NCBI RefSeq assembly: GCF_007860125.1
Contig: NZ_SJPW01000005.1
Location: 494,065-558,064 of the forward strand
Length of the DNA: 64,000 bases
Source: Rubripirellula tenax
GTDB taxonomy: Bacteria > Planctomycetota > Planctomycetia > Pirellulales > Pirellulaceae
Direction: 5' to 3'
Shown in pieces: positions 17,800 through 27,170 of this stretch. Under the pieces are notes generated by a model that saw only the letters and a program-made list of their open reading frames with translations, made no database searches and had not been told where the DNA came from. The translations under genes were made by a program, and so were the position numbers. Each line of letters begins with the position of its first letter. The stretch's first letter is position 1.

Positions 17800-18124
17800 C
17801 GAACAATGCTTCGTTTAGCAATCGTGACTGAGTGACATACTCGCCTTTCTCACTCGCCTTTCTCACTCGCGGGGGGGGCTTCCACCGAGCATGTGCGGCG
17901 GATGCCCCCCGGCAGGTTTCTTTCATCGTTCACCGGTTCAACGTGTTGCACTTTTGCGATACTTGTGGTTGAATCGGAGTCAGACTGATGAGTTTCTGCA
18001 GCCTGTCCTTGGTTCCAATCGCTGGCGACATCCTTTCTTTGGGTGTTTTGATCGGGCGATTCAAACAAACCTTGGGAATCACCAACTGCCCCGCCCTACC
18101 CTGCCTCGATAAAAGATTGACTCC
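17800..18124. other. Intergenic region with a short tandem repeat and G-tract
   Basis: No convincing gene is present in these 325 bases. At 17839-17870 a 13-bp unit (ACTCGCCTTTCTC) occurs twice plus a six-base partial copy, followed directly by eight G residues. The remainder probably carries the promoter of the AP2-like gene, but no clear -35/-10 pair was recognised. Confidence 0.5.
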
Positions 18125-18559
18125 ATGAGTGCCAACCGCAATATCACTCGCATTGAACATGTTTCCACTGGTGGTTATATGATCCGCATCATGCGGAAAG
18201 GAAAAATGCATCAAAAGTACTACTCGGATACCGAGTGTGGTGGAAAGCGAAAGGCCCTCACCGCCGCCCGCACCGAACGGGACAAGATGGAAAGCAAATT
18301 GAAGGGATTCACGGCAAAACAGATCGCCAAGAAAGAACGTGCAAACAATACGTCGGGTGTTGTCGGCGTTCGCTACGTGGAAGAAACGGATCTGCGATGG
18401 GAATCGCAACCCGTCTACGGATATTGGGTTGCTCAGTGGAGCCCATCCAAGGGCGTTCGCAAAACGGCAAGATTCTCGGTCGAGAAGTACGGCGACGACG
18501 AAGCGTTTCGTCTGGCCGTCAAAGCTCGAAACAAGGGCGTCAATTCGATGGAATCTTGA
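18125..18559 (+). CDS. Small AP2/ERF-like DNA-binding protein
   Basis: This 144-residue basic protein has an N-terminal part (residues 1-65) with a beta-rich stretch (GGYMIRIMRKGKMHQKYYSD) and a Lys-rich helix. The C-terminal part (~75-140) resembles an AP2 domain: SGVVGVRY, then YWVAQWS, ARFSVEKYGDDEAFRLAVKAR. The pattern G-V-x-x-x-W-x-A-x-(F/W)-(S/E)-A-A-A is known from plant ERF factors and from phage and bacterial homing endonucleases. Here no HNH nuclease is attached. It may be a stand-alone DNA-binding protein or the relic of a mobile endonuclease or integrase. Its 3' end lies nine bases from the end of the convergent helicase gene. Confidence 0.6.
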   Translation: MSANRNITRIEHVSTGGYMIRIMRKGKMHQKYYSDTECGGKRKALTAARTERDKMESKLKGFTAKQIAKKERANNTSGVVGVRYVEETDLRWESQPVYGYWVAQWSPSKGVRKTARFSVEKYGDDEAFRLAVKARNKGVNSMES

Positions 18560-18568
18560 TTCGTCAAA

Positions 18569-21163
18569 TCAAGATTCACGGAAACGAATGCTAACGGTCT
18601 CGACGGAGACCTGTGCATCATGGTGGTCATCACTAATCCGTTCGCCACGGTTCATCCAAGTCGGTGTTCCGGATTCGTAAAGCACCGTTTGCCCCGTCGT
18701 CGGATCCTGATCGCTCTCGAGTGCGTGAAAGATCAACGACGACGATGTTCGGTTTTCAAACGCTGCCTTCGATGCGGGTTGGATCACCATCCTTAACGAC
18801 TGCCTTGCTCGCGTCATCGCGACGTACAACAGGCACATCGCTTCGGTCATCGCCCCTTCGGCTTGCATCCCGAAGGCACGTTGCCAATTCAATGGCAAAT
18901 AGTGCCACGACTTACTGCCCAAATATCGCGATAGCCCGCGAGGTGCATCGCCGGGATTTTCAATGTCCGGCACGCATCCGCTGCGAGTTCGCGTCAATGC
19001 GCCGTCTAGTTCCGGCAGGATGACCGCATCAAACTCCAAACCCTTGGACTGGTGAACCGTCATCACGCGGACGGCAGCTGACTGAGGACGCTCGACACGC
19101 TTCTCTCGCACCAATCGAACGAAGTCTCGCAACCGCGCCGCGGGATTCGTTTCGTATCCGAGCGCAAGTGCGGTGAGCTGTTTTAGTCGCAACGTTTCGC
19201 GACCATCGCACAGCGGCGCCAACTTCCCAGACAGAAACTCGACCGTTTCGGCGATGCCGCGATCCTCGCACATCGACCGAACAAATTCAGGACCAAAACC
19301 TGGAATCTCGACCAGCGGCGTTTGCGAAAGATGGAAAGCCCACCGACCGTCACCCGGATGGTCTGCCATCATGATGGCGGACAACACAGTTTCAACGGCG
19401 GCTGAATCGGTCAACGGATTTCCACCCTCTTGACTGACTTCGACCTTCATCCGTTCCAGCATGAAGATCAATTGTGCCACACCGCGATTGGTACGCGTCA
19501 AGATTCCGATCGATCGCCGCGGGTCAGCCGCGTGGATTTCGGCCGCGATTCGCGCCGCATCTTCGAAACATGCCAATTGGCGAGCGGCCGAGTCGCCGCC
19601 TTCGACGATTCGACATGTTTCCAACCGCACGTGCCCCGGCAGATCTGATTTAGCGGTCGAATGAACCGGAAATCGCCGAGCAAAATTGCGCACCGCGGTC
19701 GCTTCGTACATCGACTTATCGGTCGGGTCGTTTGAATCGGCCGCATCACAAACAGGATGGCGAATCAAGTTCCGGAACGTCTGATTGACCGCTTCGACGA
19801 CGACCGGACTGCTGCGGAAACTTTTGTTTTGCTCTTCTTCGGTGATACCGGGAACTTCGTCCGCCACGGCTTCGAATATTTCTGCGACGCCACCTCGCCA
19901 ACCATAGATGGCTTGCTTGGTGTCTCCGACACAGAAGAACGACTTCGGCACCGCGCGCTCGGAATCCCCCTGACCGGTACCCACCGTTGCGCACCGCATC
20001 GCGAAAGGACGCAAGACATTCCATTGCACCGGCGACGTATCTTGAAACTCATCGAGCAACAGGTGATCGACCGCACCGTCCATCCGAACGGCAAGCGACT
20101 GCGGGTCCAGCCGCGAAAACTCGGCCGCCAAACGGATCGCAACGTCTTCGAAACCCACCGCCCGAGCGGATTGTTTTAATTGGTTGATATGAAAGTCGTA
20201 AGCACCGATCACCGTCCCAGTCGCTTCGTTTTGCGAGTTCAACAGCGACAACACTTTGGTTTTCGCCGCGGCATAGACAACATCAAAAGCTTCGTCAACG
20301 CCGTCGGGAAAGGGTGCGCGATAGTACAACACCTCGCCACCGCTACGCCGCGCCGCGCCGATGTTGGCGACCAGGGTGTCGTCCATCAACGAATCGAAAT
20401 CTCGCAGTTCAAGCTTCTCGGCGAAGGACTCCAATTTTGTGAGCAGCCGTTTTTGCTTTGGCATCGCCATTCGCATGATCCCGGCCGCGCGGGTGATGTC
20501 GGCGGACTCGGGTTGCGTAGGTACCTTGAGCTGTTTCCAAACTTCATCGATGCACAGTCGTTGAATTCCGTAGGCCGCGTCCACGACCTGCAACAGTTCT
20601 CGCGAGATCGATCGTTTGATATCCCCCTTGCCCAACATCGCAAGCAGCGCGGTCATCTCGCCGCGATCCAACGTCGCAATGACGGAGTCGACGGCTCGCT
20701 CGCGCAACCACGACTCTTCAATTTCATCCGTCAACCGCCAAGCCGGTGGCAACCCAAGCTCGAACGGAAACGATCTCGCGAGCTGCGAGAACAGACTGTC
20801 GAGCGTACAGATTCGCAATCGATGGATATTGCGAAGCAGCGTGTCGATCAACTGCAAGCAGACACTGCGAGGCAGCGTGGGAATGCCGACCTGATTCCGA
20901 AGACTCTCGAGCGCTTCGGGATCGTCTTCGTCCGCGGCCTGGGCCAGCGACAACAGCACGCGTTCCAAGATCTCGCCCGCGGCCTTGCGAGTGAACGTGG
21001 TCGCCAAAATGGTTTCCGGTGACGCGCCCTGCAACAGGATCCGCAACAGCCTTGCCGTCAAACGGTACGTCTTGCCGGTCCCTGCCGAAGCGCGAACCAA
21101 CGTGGGAAGCAACGACCCGTCGCCTGTGGAACCACTCGACGATGGATTCGGTTTAACGTTCAT
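18569..21163 (-). CDS. UvrD/RecB-type helicase subunit of an AddAB-like complex
   Basis: The product is 864 residues from the ATG at 21163, which overlaps the upstream gene's stop in an ATGA arrangement and so implies coupled translation. Superfamily 1A helicase motifs are all present: Walker A ASAGTGKTYRLT, TTFTRKAA, Walker B LLLDEFQDTSPVQW, GDTKQAIYGWRGG, SFRSSP, MTVHQSKGLEFD and LYVAMTRARQ. AddA proteins are normally ~1200 residues with a C-terminal RecB nuclease; this one stops soon after the last helicase motif and shows no nuclease motif. With the neighbouring nuclease it should act in double-strand-break end resection. The symbol addA is withheld because of the missing domain. Confidence 0.85.
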   Translation of the reverse strand: MNVKPNPSSSGSTGDGSLLPTLVRASAGTGKTYRLTARLLRILLQGASPETILATTFTRKAAGEILERVLLSLAQAADEDDPEALESLRNQVGIPTLPRSVCLQLIDTLLRNIHRLRICTLDSLFSQLARSFPFELGLPPAWRLTDEIEESWLRERAVDSVIATLDRGEMTALLAMLGKGDIKRSISRELLQVVDAAYGIQRLCIDEVWKQLKVPTQPESADITRAAGIMRMAMPKQKRLLTKLESFAEKLELRDFDSLMDDTLVANIGAARRSGGEVLYYRAPFPDGVDEAFDVVYAAAKTKVLSLLNSQNEATGTVIGAYDFHINQLKQSARAVGFEDVAIRLAAEFSRLDPQSLAVRMDGAVDHLLLDEFQDTSPVQWNVLRPFAMRCATVGTGQGDSERAVPKSFFCVGDTKQAIYGWRGGVAEIFEAVADEVPGITEEEQNKSFRSSPVVVEAVNQTFRNLIRHPVCDAADSNDPTDKSMYEATAVRNFARRFPVHSTAKSDLPGHVRLETCRIVEGGDSAARQLACFEDAARIAAEIHAADPRRSIGILTRTNRGVAQLIFMLERMKVEVSQEGGNPLTDSAAVETVLSAIMMADHPGDGRWAFHLSQTPLVEIPGFGPEFVRSMCEDRGIAETVEFLSGKLAPLCDGRETLRLKQLTALALGYETNPAARLRDFVRLVREKRVERPQSAAVRVMTVHQSKGLEFDAVILPELDGALTRTRSGCVPDIENPGDAPRGLSRYLGSKSWHYLPLNWQRAFGMQAEGAMTEAMCLLYVAMTRARQSLRMVIQPASKAAFENRTSSSLIFHALESDQDPTTGQTVLYESGTPTWMNRGERISDDHHDAQVSVETVSIRFRES

Positions 21164-24123
21164 GAATGTGCCCCCTCGGTATCCCACGCATCGCCTTGGT
21201 CGAGCATCCGACTGGCCACGCCGGTTTGCAGAATCATTGCATAGTCATCGAATTCGACACGTTCGTCGGTCGGTTCGAATCGACGTTCCCAAATGCCGCG
21301 GATGCAATCGTGAATGATCTGTTCCGCTTGCAGCATCTGTGGTTCGGTGAACTCAGCCACGTTGATCTTTGTCTCTTCATCTTTTTCGCTGATGTTGAAA
21401 TACCCCAACGCGACTTCGGGCGGCGGTGCCTTGATACCCAGGAACGGGATCATCATCCGGTACAAAGGCAATTGCATATCGATCCAGCGGTGACCGTCGT
21501 CCGTTTTTGCGAGGTGTTTCTTTTCGGGTTTGTGTCCGTGCGTTTTGTAATCCAGAATCGCCCATCGATCGGTTTCCACGTGATGATCAATACGATCGAA
21601 ACGACCTCGCAGTCCCATGCGTTTCCCGTCAACATCGACACCAGCGCCGTCGCTCTCGCTAACGGCCGCTTCGGATGCGTGAATCGTCCAACCACCGGCA
21701 ATGCGTTCGGCTTGAACAACGGCGACTGCCTTGAGTCGACGTTCGGCTTGGGCGATTTGAATAGCGACGGCTGTCGACGCGTCACTTCCGTATACGTCCG
21801 CAGCATACTGGTGCAGGTATTCCAGCAAGTACTTCTCGATCTTGGACGCTTGCCCTTCGTTGCGATCGCTCGATTCACCAAATCGCTCAAGCGCACCGTG
21901 GACCAAGTCCCCAAACTGATTGGCCGCCAATTCGCCGCTGAGGTCATCCAGCGGCTTGAGCTTCAATACGTGGCGAAGATAGAAGCGATACGGACACGCA
22001 AGGTAGTCGCGAAACGCGGTCACACTCATTGCCCTGACAATGTCGTCATCGCCGGACAAGTCCAGTGTGGGAATCGGCAATTGAGATCCCTCGATCGCCA
22101 CACCGTTTTGCCTCGGCGGCTGGTCCCATTGGTGATGCACGACAATTTTTTCGCGGCGTTGCCCCAACAACACACGCAATCTTCGCGCGGCATCGACGGT
22201 GGGTGTCGCCGCCAACAAGCGGCTAGGCGGAGTCGGCGATCCGTCGGCGCGTGACTTGCCGACAATGAATCGAATATCCGACCGCGTCGACAACATCAAA
22301 TGCATCGCATAGACATCGCGAGCGTACCGTCGATCGTTGTCAGCCATCCGAAGCTGGGTGCGAAGCGTCCCGGGCAAAAAGGGATCCGCCGTTGTCGAAC
22401 CGGGAACAAATGGATGATTCAGCCCCACCACGACCATGGCCGGCGCATCGTCCAATGCGAGGTCTAGCCAGCCAGAAATCTGAACTTCATTGGATTGCGG
22501 TTCCGCGACAATTCGCGAGTCTCCCAATCGTGTGGCCAGCATTTCGATCGCCGCGGCGCCACCAAGTTCTAGATCAAGTCCATCATTGAGTTCCGCAAAC
22601 CGGCCCATCATCTTGAGCGCCGACTCCAACGCCATCGATGTCCGAACACCAACATCTGACATCGTGGTTGTGTCGGCGGAAGCATCAACAGGGGCGTAGA
22701 GTTCACCCAACCACTCTGCCGCGGCGCGGCTCCAATGAGCGATGGTCGGCTGGACTTTGTCTGACTTCGTGATCGCATCATCTGAAAATGGAGTCAACCA
22801 TTCCTGGACGATACTGGAAGCTCCGATGGCCAGCGGATAGGCCTTGATCGCCTGCTCCGTTAACGGCTTGTCGATGCGGATCGGAAAGTGGCCCGCCAGC
22901 AAGTGGTCCAATTGCGTTAGCCACTGGCTCGAGTCGTCTAAATTCAACCGCCGCGTGATCATGCGACCGACATCGGCATGACGCACCAGCGCCGCCAACG
23001 ACTGCCACGACCGGCGCTGCAAATGGGTGGCCGTTAAGTGAAGGAGTCGCCCGACTGCGGTTTGGGAAACGGTCCATCCCAAATGTCGAAACGTATCGAC
23101 CTTGCATCCGCGAAGCGAGATTTCGACCGGCCCGACTTGCGATTCATCGGTGACGCCCACCGTGACTTGGTCGGCCCGGTATTGGCCGGCAAAGTCCGCA
23201 AGCGTCTCGGCGACCGCCGTGGCCTGATCGGCGACGTCTCCACCGGCGATCAAATGGTGGTCTTGAATCGGCAAGTGATGCTCGACCCATCGTGATGTCT
23301 GGACGCAACCGAACTCGTCGAAGCGATCGGACATCGATGGGGGCGCCGCAACCATCGATAAGACGTCCGAGTCCAGATTCTTCAGCATCAAAATCAACGC
23401 GTCGCTCAAATCGCTGGTCCCGACCAACACGACCATCTTTTTTGTGCGGCAACGCTCGGATGTGATGGCGAGTCGGCGCTGGACATGCGGGTCGGATAGC
23501 CCCACTTGTTCCAGGGAAGCGAGGTAACCTTTGAATACGAAGTCGAGCAATTTCCAGCGTCGTTTTTCGGACTCGGTTTCGGCAACGTCGAAGACGTGTT
23601 GAAACGTCAACTCGCTGGCAGCCAATTCTGTATGAAGTCGTCTTAGCATCGCGGCCAGATCCAACCATGGGGCGATCGGTTCGGACGGGGGTACCACAGG
23701 AATCAATGGCTCAAGTTCTTCTGCGGGAAGCTGCCGAAGCACATTGGCCCATGCCAGTGTTTGCTCGAACTCAAGTGCCAACGGAGTCGTGGGCACGTAA
23801 AGTCGCTCGGCCAGGGAACCGATCGTCGTGATATCGGGTCGACGATATTCCAGCCCCAGCCCAGTCGCATACTCAAGCAATAACGAATGCAACCGATGCG
23901 TGCCACGAGCCGAGGGCAAAACACAAAGCAGTTCGGACAGGTCCAAAGATTGGCCCGAACGAAAACGGTCACCCAAAATCGTGACGGCTTTCGGAAGGAG
24001 CGGCCCCTCCCATCCGGCGAATACTGTTTCACACGAAGTTGAAAAAAGTTTCACGATCGTTTGCTTTGCTGGCGGAAGCGGGGTGGCGGAGCTGGCGCCC
24101 AATATCGGGCCAGGTTTTGACAC
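21160..24123 (-). CDS. AddB-like PD-(D/E)XK nuclease subunit
   Basis: This 987-residue protein starts at a GTG (24123); an internal GTG at VKLFSTS (~residue 24) is an alternative. The N-terminal half resembles the inactive helicase-like part of AddB (LCVLPSARGTHRLHSLLLEY) and lacks a Walker A motif. The C-terminal ~270 residues form a RecB-family nuclease: CPYRFYLRHVL at the domain entrance, LVHGALERFG, the catalytic GRFDRIDH and AILDYKTH (D...DxK), and QLPLYRMM (QxxxY). The three-Cys C-terminal cluster that binds Fe-S in typical AddB is not apparent. It overlaps the helicase gene by four bases, so the two subunits are made in equal order from one transcript. Confidence 0.82.
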   Translation of the reverse strand: MSKPGPILGASSATPLPPAKQTIVKLFSTSCETVFAGWEGPLLPKAVTILGDRFRSGQSLDLSELLCVLPSARGTHRLHSLLLEYATGLGLEYRRPDITTIGSLAERLYVPTTPLALEFEQTLAWANVLRQLPAEELEPLIPVVPPSEPIAPWLDLAAMLRRLHTELAASELTFQHVFDVAETESEKRRWKLLDFVFKGYLASLEQVGLSDPHVQRRLAITSERCRTKKMVVLVGTSDLSDALILMLKNLDSDVLSMVAAPPSMSDRFDEFGCVQTSRWVEHHLPIQDHHLIAGGDVADQATAVAETLADFAGQYRADQVTVGVTDESQVGPVEISLRGCKVDTFRHLGWTVSQTAVGRLLHLTATHLQRRSWQSLAALVRHADVGRMITRRLNLDDSSQWLTQLDHLLAGHFPIRIDKPLTEQAIKAYPLAIGASSIVQEWLTPFSDDAITKSDKVQPTIAHWSRAAAEWLGELYAPVDASADTTTMSDVGVRTSMALESALKMMGRFAELNDGLDLELGGAAAIEMLATRLGDSRIVAEPQSNEVQISGWLDLALDDAPAMVVVGLNHPFVPGSTTADPFLPGTLRTQLRMADNDRRYARDVYAMHLMLSTRSDIRFIVGKSRADGSPTPPSRLLAATPTVDAARRLRVLLGQRREKIVVHHQWDQPPRQNGVAIEGSQLPIPTLDLSGDDDIVRAMSVTAFRDYLACPYRFYLRHVLKLKPLDDLSGELAANQFGDLVHGALERFGESSDRNEGQASKIEKYLLEYLHQYAADVYGSDASTAVAIQIAQAERRLKAVAVVQAERIAGGWTIHASEAAVSESDGAGVDVDGKRMGLRGRFDRIDHHVETDRWAILDYKTHGHKPEKKHLAKTDDGHRWIDMQLPLYRMMIPFLGIKAPPPEVALGYFNISEKDEETKINVAEFTEPQMLQAEQIIHDCIRGIWERRFEPTDERVEFDDYAMILQTGVASRMLDQGDAWDTEGAHS

Positions 24124-24366
24124 GTTTGGTCAAACGAGTCGACATTGTGCCAAAAAAAGTTTGCCAGCTTTGCGCTGGACTCAAAAGTTTCGGTTTTACC
24201 GTGAATTACAGCGTGAACGAAGGTGTGGTCCCACCGCAGACTGGGCACGCCGACGTGGCCGATCAGGAAAACTTTGCGGGTCGTATTGAATGTTCAGGCC
24301 TGGATAGCCGATACAAACGACTGCGAATTCCCACAGACATAGCCGTGCGCATGGAGGCGCACAGAC

Positions 24367-25242
24367 ATGATTCTTTGGACAATCAAATTATTGACCACGC
24401 TACGACGAGCGATCGCCGGGCGACGTTATCCCCACCAACTCGCTTGGGCGGTGGCTTTCGGATTATTGCTGGGCATCATCCCTCACGGCAATCTACTAGC
24501 CCTTGTGCTATTGGTGGTCGTGTTGTCGTTGAAGCTGAACCATGCCGCGGCGGGATTGACCGCGATCGGTGTGTCGTTCTTAGCATCCCGGCTGGATACG
24601 ATTTCCCACCAGGTCGGCGACTATGTGCTGACGAATCCCAAGTGGGCAGCCACCATTGCCGACGCTTGGGCTTTGCCGCTTGTACCGTGGACGAACCTGA
24701 ACAACACCATCGTGATGGGCAGCTTCCTGATCGGCGTTGTGGCGTTGGTGCCAGTATTCATGATCACCTATCCGATCTTTCGCGCGTTTCGCATCGTCGA
24801 CCCCGTCGATGAATTAGCACCGACACAGGATCCAACGCCGCCCGATGTGCGTCATCAGCCGTCGACACCGGTTGCGATCGTTGACCAGAGCCACGCGAAG
24901 GTACCCTCGCCACACTCGGGATCGCGACGACACACGCATCCGTCGGCAAGCACCACGGATCGGATCGACCGAATCGAATTCCATGAAATCGACGGCGACG
25001 CTTCGCCAGCGTTCGAACACGACGCCGAAGAGACTCCGGTGCAAGCTATTGCCGTCGAGACCCGCATCGACGTCATCCGATTGAAAGAAGGCGCCGTGAT
25101 ACCTGCTCCGCACAGCGATGTTGCACCCAAGACAGCAACGGTTGCGTCGCCGACCAACATCGACGAGAAGCAACCTATGGACGAAGCACTCAATTATCTG
25201 CTTCGTCAATTGCGTGACTCACAGACAAGGAAATCGGCATGA
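24367..25242 (+). CDS. TIGR03546-family inner-membrane protein (DUF2062-like)
   Basis: The 291-residue protein has hydrophobic segments in residues ~25-150 (WAVAFGLLLGIIPHGNLLA, VLLVVVLSLKL, GSFLIGVVALVPVFMI) in the order known for TIGR03546, a family related to DUF2062. The remaining ~140 residues are hydrophilic and probably cytoplasmic, with little conservation expected. TIGR03546 and TIGR03545 are named as a linked pair and neither has an assigned function. The last four bases overlap the start of the TIGR03545 gene (ATGA at 25239), which indicates coupled translation. Confidence 0.8.
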   Translation: MILWTIKLLTTLRRAIAGRRYPHQLAWAVAFGLLLGIIPHGNLLALVLLVVVLSLKLNHAAAGLTAIGVSFLASRLDTISHQVGDYVLTNPKWAATIADAWALPLVPWTNLNNTIVMGSFLIGVVALVPVFMITYPIFRAFRIVDPVDELAPTQDPTPPDVRHQPSTPVAIVDQSHAKVPSPHSGSRRHTHPSASTTDRIDRIEFHEIDGDASPAFEHDAEETPVQAIAVETRIDVIRLKEGAVIPAPHSDVAPKTATVASPTNIDEKQPMDEALNYLLRQLRDSQTRKSA

Positions 25243-26993
25243 TTCGGTGGAGCTTCGTACTTACCCGACTGATCGTCGTCGGCGCGATTGTGTTCCTGCT
25301 TGGCTGGGGACTGGGGCCGTTGGCCAACTACGCGACCGTTCGCGGTATCGAAAGTGTTACCGGTGCCAAGGTCGACATCGACAAGACGCACGTCGGACTT
25401 TTCCCACCGCGCGTTCAGTATGTCGACGTTCGGATCGCTGACCCGCGTAACGACAAAGACATGCGAGATGCGATTCGCGCCGACTCGATCGACTTGGTGA
25501 TCGATGGCAATGCGCTGCTGCATCGCCGTTGGGTCGCCAGCAGTGGTGTCATCACCGGTTTGCAGGTCGGTTCGCAACGAGAAACCTCGGGACGCCTTGA
25601 ACCCACGGAAGCCCCCAGCGCCAGCGATCGAGGTTCATCGATGCTGGGTCAGCTATTGGGCACCCAGGTCGACAAGCTTGGCGATGAAGCCGAATCGTTG
25701 GTCACGGACCTCGAAACACTTCGTCGCAGCAAAGAAATCCGGGCACGATGGGAAAGCGAATATGCCGCGATGGTCGTTCGTGCCCGCGAGCTCGAAACCA
25801 ATCTTCGCTCGATTCGCGATCGTGCCCGAGGCATCGACAATCCGTTGCGAGACTGGGTCGAACTGGAACGAACATTGTCCGAAGCACGCGACGCGAAGAA
25901 CGATCTGTTGATCGTTCGTCAAGCGATCGATTCGTTGCCCGATCAACTGCAACGTGACCTGGCATCATTAGAAGAAGCCAAGCAAATCGATATCGCGCGA
26001 GTCGACAAGTATGTGCCCGGCGATTTGACCAACGCACAAGAGTTCGGCATCGACATCATCACCGATGCCGTTCGCGATCAAGTGATGCAAGTCAAATCGT
26101 ATTTGGATGGTGGCCGAACGCTGGCCAACTACACCGTCGTCGCACCCGAAAGCGATCGCGTGCGTGGTGTCGACCACTATCTGGATCGCGTTCGCCAACC
26201 CGAACTGATGATCCGACATTGTGAAGTCAGCGGACTGATGCGGGCCGGTGGCGACGTCTATTCCATGACCGGTATGGTCGACAACATGACACCAACGCCG
26301 CAGTGGTTGGCAGAACCGACGCGGGCACGCCTGCGATTGGAAGGCCCCGAGGTTCTGCGCGTCGAATACGTTCGCGATCGACGCGGATCCGCGAATGTCG
26401 ACCTGCTGACGCTGCATTGGCCCGAAATGGACGCCAAGCCGATGCGACTGGGCAACCCGGCCGAAGCAGGTCTTGCGATCAACGGCGGTAAACGCGAATT
26501 GTGGGTTCAGGTTCGCACCGAAGGCACCGCGATCGAAGGCCGTTTGGTCAGCAAGCAAACAGGTGTCCAGATGGACCTGAACGTCGATCCGAAATTCAAT
26601 GACACTGCGGGCGTCGTCTCGATGCGAGACTCGTTGGCGGCCGTGGACCGAATCGAAATCGACGCCAACTTTGCGGGAACGTGGAAAGACCTGAACCTGA
26701 AACTGAACACGAACCTTGGTCAGGTGATGCGGCGGGCGACTCAAGACGCCGTCGACGGCCAGCTTCGCGACACCAAAGAAAAGATGACGGCGAAGATTGA
26801 GAAAGTCCACTCGGACCAGACAATCGCGCTGCGTCAGTGGCTGGGTTCCCAAGCGACAGAAGCCCGTTCGCTGTTAGCCAGTGCCGACAATTCGATCCAG
26901 GAAATGAGCGAAAAGATGCTCAGCAAAGGCGACCAAGCCGAAGCCCTGCTGGGCAGCCGCTTGCGAAGTGCGATCGAAAGCAAACTCCGCTAA
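25239..26993 (+). CDS. TIGR03545-family AsmA-like protein
   Basis: The 584-residue protein has one N-terminal transmembrane helix (LIVVGAIVFLLGWGLGPLA), then a region like the start of AsmA/TamB proteins (SVTGAKVDIDKTHVGLFPP). A long helical middle (~150-290, many Arg/Glu heptads) is probably a coiled coil. The C-terminal half is beta-rich, with a final helical segment. It is probably a periplasmic protein anchored in the inner membrane. AsmA-like proteins act in lipid or envelope homeostasis, so an envelope role is a reasonable inference. It overlaps its TIGR03546 partner by four bases. Confidence 0.8.
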   Translation: MIRWSFVLTRLIVVGAIVFLLGWGLGPLANYATVRGIESVTGAKVDIDKTHVGLFPPRVQYVDVRIADPRNDKDMRDAIRADSIDLVIDGNALLHRRWVASSGVITGLQVGSQRETSGRLEPTEAPSASDRGSSMLGQLLGTQVDKLGDEAESLVTDLETLRRSKEIRARWESEYAAMVVRARELETNLRSIRDRARGIDNPLRDWVELERTLSEARDAKNDLLIVRQAIDSLPDQLQRDLASLEEAKQIDIARVDKYVPGDLTNAQEFGIDIITDAVRDQVMQVKSYLDGGRTLANYTVVAPESDRVRGVDHYLDRVRQPELMIRHCEVSGLMRAGGDVYSMTGMVDNMTPTPQWLAEPTRARLRLEGPEVLRVEYVRDRRGSANVDLLTLHWPEMDAKPMRLGNPAEAGLAINGGKRELWVQVRTEGTAIEGRLVSKQTGVQMDLNVDPKFNDTAGVVSMRDSLAAVDRIEIDANFAGTWKDLNLKLNTNLGQVMRRATQDAVDGQLRDTKEKMTAKIEKVHSDQTIALRQWLGSQATEARSLLASADNSIQEMSEKMLSKGDQAEALLGSRLRSAIESKLR

Positions 26994-27170
26994 AAGCCGG
27001 CCAGTCCCGGGCGGCGAACTCGCCCCACTGTCCTTCCGCAACACCAACGTCTACAAAGAATTTCCAAGCGGGTGACCCATCGTGGGTGTCGTCCGTATAC
27101 TAGGGACGTCGTTCTAGTAACATTCTTTGAAGTTGGTTTTGTGCCTGCGGGCCTTTGCGGAGTCGGTGAT

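Noticed and set aside
20180-21022. 280-codon plus-strand frame
   Set aside because: It lies opposite the helicase gene with all its motifs; such long antisense frames are common in high-GC coding DNA.
24039-24812. 257-codon plus-strand frame
   Set aside because: It overlaps the start regions of the AddB-like and TIGR03546 genes in another frame and has no recognisable features.
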